Part shown: piece by piece, positions 5,174 through 6,218 of the stretch | How positions within the stretch are numbered: the first letter of the stretch is position 1 | How the letters are laid out: every line of letters begins with the position of its first letter | Assembly (NCBI GenBank): GCA_026418215.1 | Contig: JAOABT010000341.1 | Span: 1-6,218 of the forward strand | Direction: 5' to 3' | Length of the DNA stretch: 6,218 nucleotides | Source of the DNA: Clostridia bacterium | GTDB lineage: Bacteria > Bacillota > Clostridia > DSM-8532 | Notes under the pieces: generated by a model | Told to the model about the DNA's origin: nothing | What the model saw: the letters and a program-made list of their open reading frames with translations, nothing else | Databases searched by the model: none | Made by a program: the position numbers and the translations under genes

Positions 5174-6218
5174 ATGCATTTTCTAAAGAAACAGTTTATT
5201 TATAATACTCTGTACATACTGTTCTGCTTGCTCATTCTTTTTTTAGTCCTCAATATACCAGCCCAAATTATGCCTAAGTTTGATGTATATCTCTTTTGTA
5301 TAGATATATGTCTCATTTTATGCTCTATTAAATTTCTTCAATACAATAAGTGGACAGAAACACATGATGACATCAGCTATCCGCCTGACCCCTTTGATTC
5401 TGCTCAAGCAGGATACATTCTTGACGGATATACCGATGATAGGGATATTATCTCCCTATTGATACGCTGGGGGCAACTCGGGCATTTAAAAATACTCGTT
5501 AGTGACGGAGATATTTATCTTAAAAAACTGGATAAAATGCCCAAAACAATACCTCTTTATGAAAGAGATCTTTTTGCACAGCTGTTTGCAGATAGTCCCA
5601 CAGTTAATATCCTGGAACTGAATCAAAAGTTCTTCGTATCAATAGCAGAGGCGCGACGAAAGGTAGATGCTTTCTTCTGTATCCCGGAGAACCACATCTA
5701 TTCGTTGGAATCACTCGCCATGCAGAGAATGGTAAGCGCCTTTCTCACTGTTCCTTTCATCTTGTGTCTCATTGCCACCTATACCAAGCAGTTGGAACCA
5801 GATTCAAGTTATGATTTAATTGCGATCTTACTCGTAGCCGGCCTCATCGGGCTGATTATGACCCTCCCTGTTAAAGCTTTTATAGACACCGCCTATCATT
5901 GGAATAGTCTTTCGTCACAGCAAAAAACGAATAAATTTCTTTTTTGTATTGTGTTTTCTATAGTCATCACTGGATTTTTTCTAGCCTATACCGCTCAAGA
6001 GCTACCGCTTTTATCCTTTTTATCGCTAGGCTCAGTTATCCTCATGGCTTGTCTGATCTTTTTCGTTAGAAAGCGCACACCTCAAGGGCAGGAGTGGGCG
6101 GCCAGGCTCTTAGGACTCAAAAAATTTATACAGGAGGCCTCACCAAAAACCATTCTCCGATTGGTTAACGAAGATCCTCATTACTATTTTAATATTCTGC
6201 CCTATGCCTACGTCATGG
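5174..6218 (+). CDS. DUF2207/YciQ-like membrane protein lacking the extracellular N-terminal domain (3' end outside window)
   Basis: The frame is open from ATG 5174 to the window edge (348 residues). AGAGG at 5161-5165, 8 nt upstream, supports the start. Likely membrane spans are at about 12-28, 37-55, 187-203, 214-232, 254-272 and 277-297. Between spans two and three is a soluble region of about 130 residues. It contains PPDPFDSAQAGYILDGYTDD (70-89), then a winged-helix-like ISLLIRWGQLGHLKI (93-107), and YERDLFAQLF (129-138). After the last spans comes GLKKFIQEA (314-322), a short helix and NILPYAYVM (340-348). These elements occur in the same order in the cytoplasmic/membrane C-terminal half of DUF2207 proteins (PA-x-x-GYL-x-DG, E-x-x-LL, and the LPYA-x-x-x-G end motif). 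Those proteins usually have a signal peptide and a roughly 200-residue extracellular domain first, which is absent here. Function is unknown in the whole family. The family assignment is by motif order from memory. Confidence 0.7.
   Translation, partial: MHFLKKQFIYNTLYILFCLLILFLVLNIPAQIMPKFDVYLFCIDICLILCSIKFLQYNKWTETHDDISYPPDPFDSAQAGYILDGYTDDRDIISLLIRWGQLGHLKILVSDGDIYLKKLDKMPKTIPLYERDLFAQLFADSPTVNILELNQKFFVSIAEARRKVDAFFCIPENHIYSLESLAMQRMVSAFLTVPFILCLIATYTKQLEPDSSYDLIAILLVAGLIGLIMTLPVKAFIDTAYHWNSLSSQQKTNKFLFCIVFSIVITGFFLAYTAQELPLLSFLSLGSVILMACLIFFVRKRTPQGQEWAARLLGLKKFIQEASPKTILRLVNEDPHYYFNILPYAYVM

Overview
The window looks like chromosomal housekeeping DNA from a low- to mid-GC Gram-positive bacterium, most likely a member of the Clostridia. 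The evidence is strong purine-rich Shine-Dalgarno sequences, sigma-A-type promoters with extended -10 elements, a TTG start codon, and a gene set (NFACT/RqcH, MTA/SAH deaminase, CvpA, DUF2207 protein) usual for Firmicutes. I cannot name the genus. I see no transposase, phage gene, CRISPR array, tRNA or rRNA, and no codon-usage break that would suggest recent transfer.

Layout, left to right. (1) Positions 1-394, minus strand: the first 131 residues of an EamA/DMT-family transporter that runs off the left edge. (2) Positions 395-663: non-coding, with a hairpin at 442-468 that pairs fully only as minus-strand RNA. It is either the terminator of the next operon or a leader hairpin of the transporter. 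(3) Positions 664-1622, minus strand: a two-gene unit made of a 30-codon single-span membrane miniprotein followed by a CvpA-family membrane protein with a TTG start, driven by a near-consensus promoter at 1665-1693. (4) Positions 1623-1761: a divergent promoter region holding two inverted repeats. (5) Positions 1762-3516, plus strand: full-length rqcH (NFACT protein, ribosome-associated quality control). (6) Positions 3517-3750: a convergent intergenic region with a perfect 15-bp-stem hairpin and a possible 31-codon gene on the minus strand. (7) Positions 3751-5046, minus strand: an MTA/SAH deaminase-type amidohydrolase with its own promoter. (8) Positions 5047-5173: a second divergent promoter region. 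(9) Positions 5174-6218, plus strand, running off the right edge: a membrane protein resembling the C-terminal part of DUF2207/YciQ-like proteins but lacking their extracellular N-terminal domain.

The genes do not form one pathway. RqcH rescues stalled 50S subunits by adding alanine tails to nascent chains. The deaminase salvages methylthioadenosine, S-adenosylhomocysteine or adenosine. The other three main products are membrane proteins: one transporter and two of uncertain function. I did not find a convincing new multi-gene system. The items most worth a second look are two short ORFs missed by length cut-offs, the inverted repeats at the rqcH/cvpA divergent promoter, the Glu-for-Asp change at the catalytically important DR pair of RqcH, and the headless DUF2207 protein.
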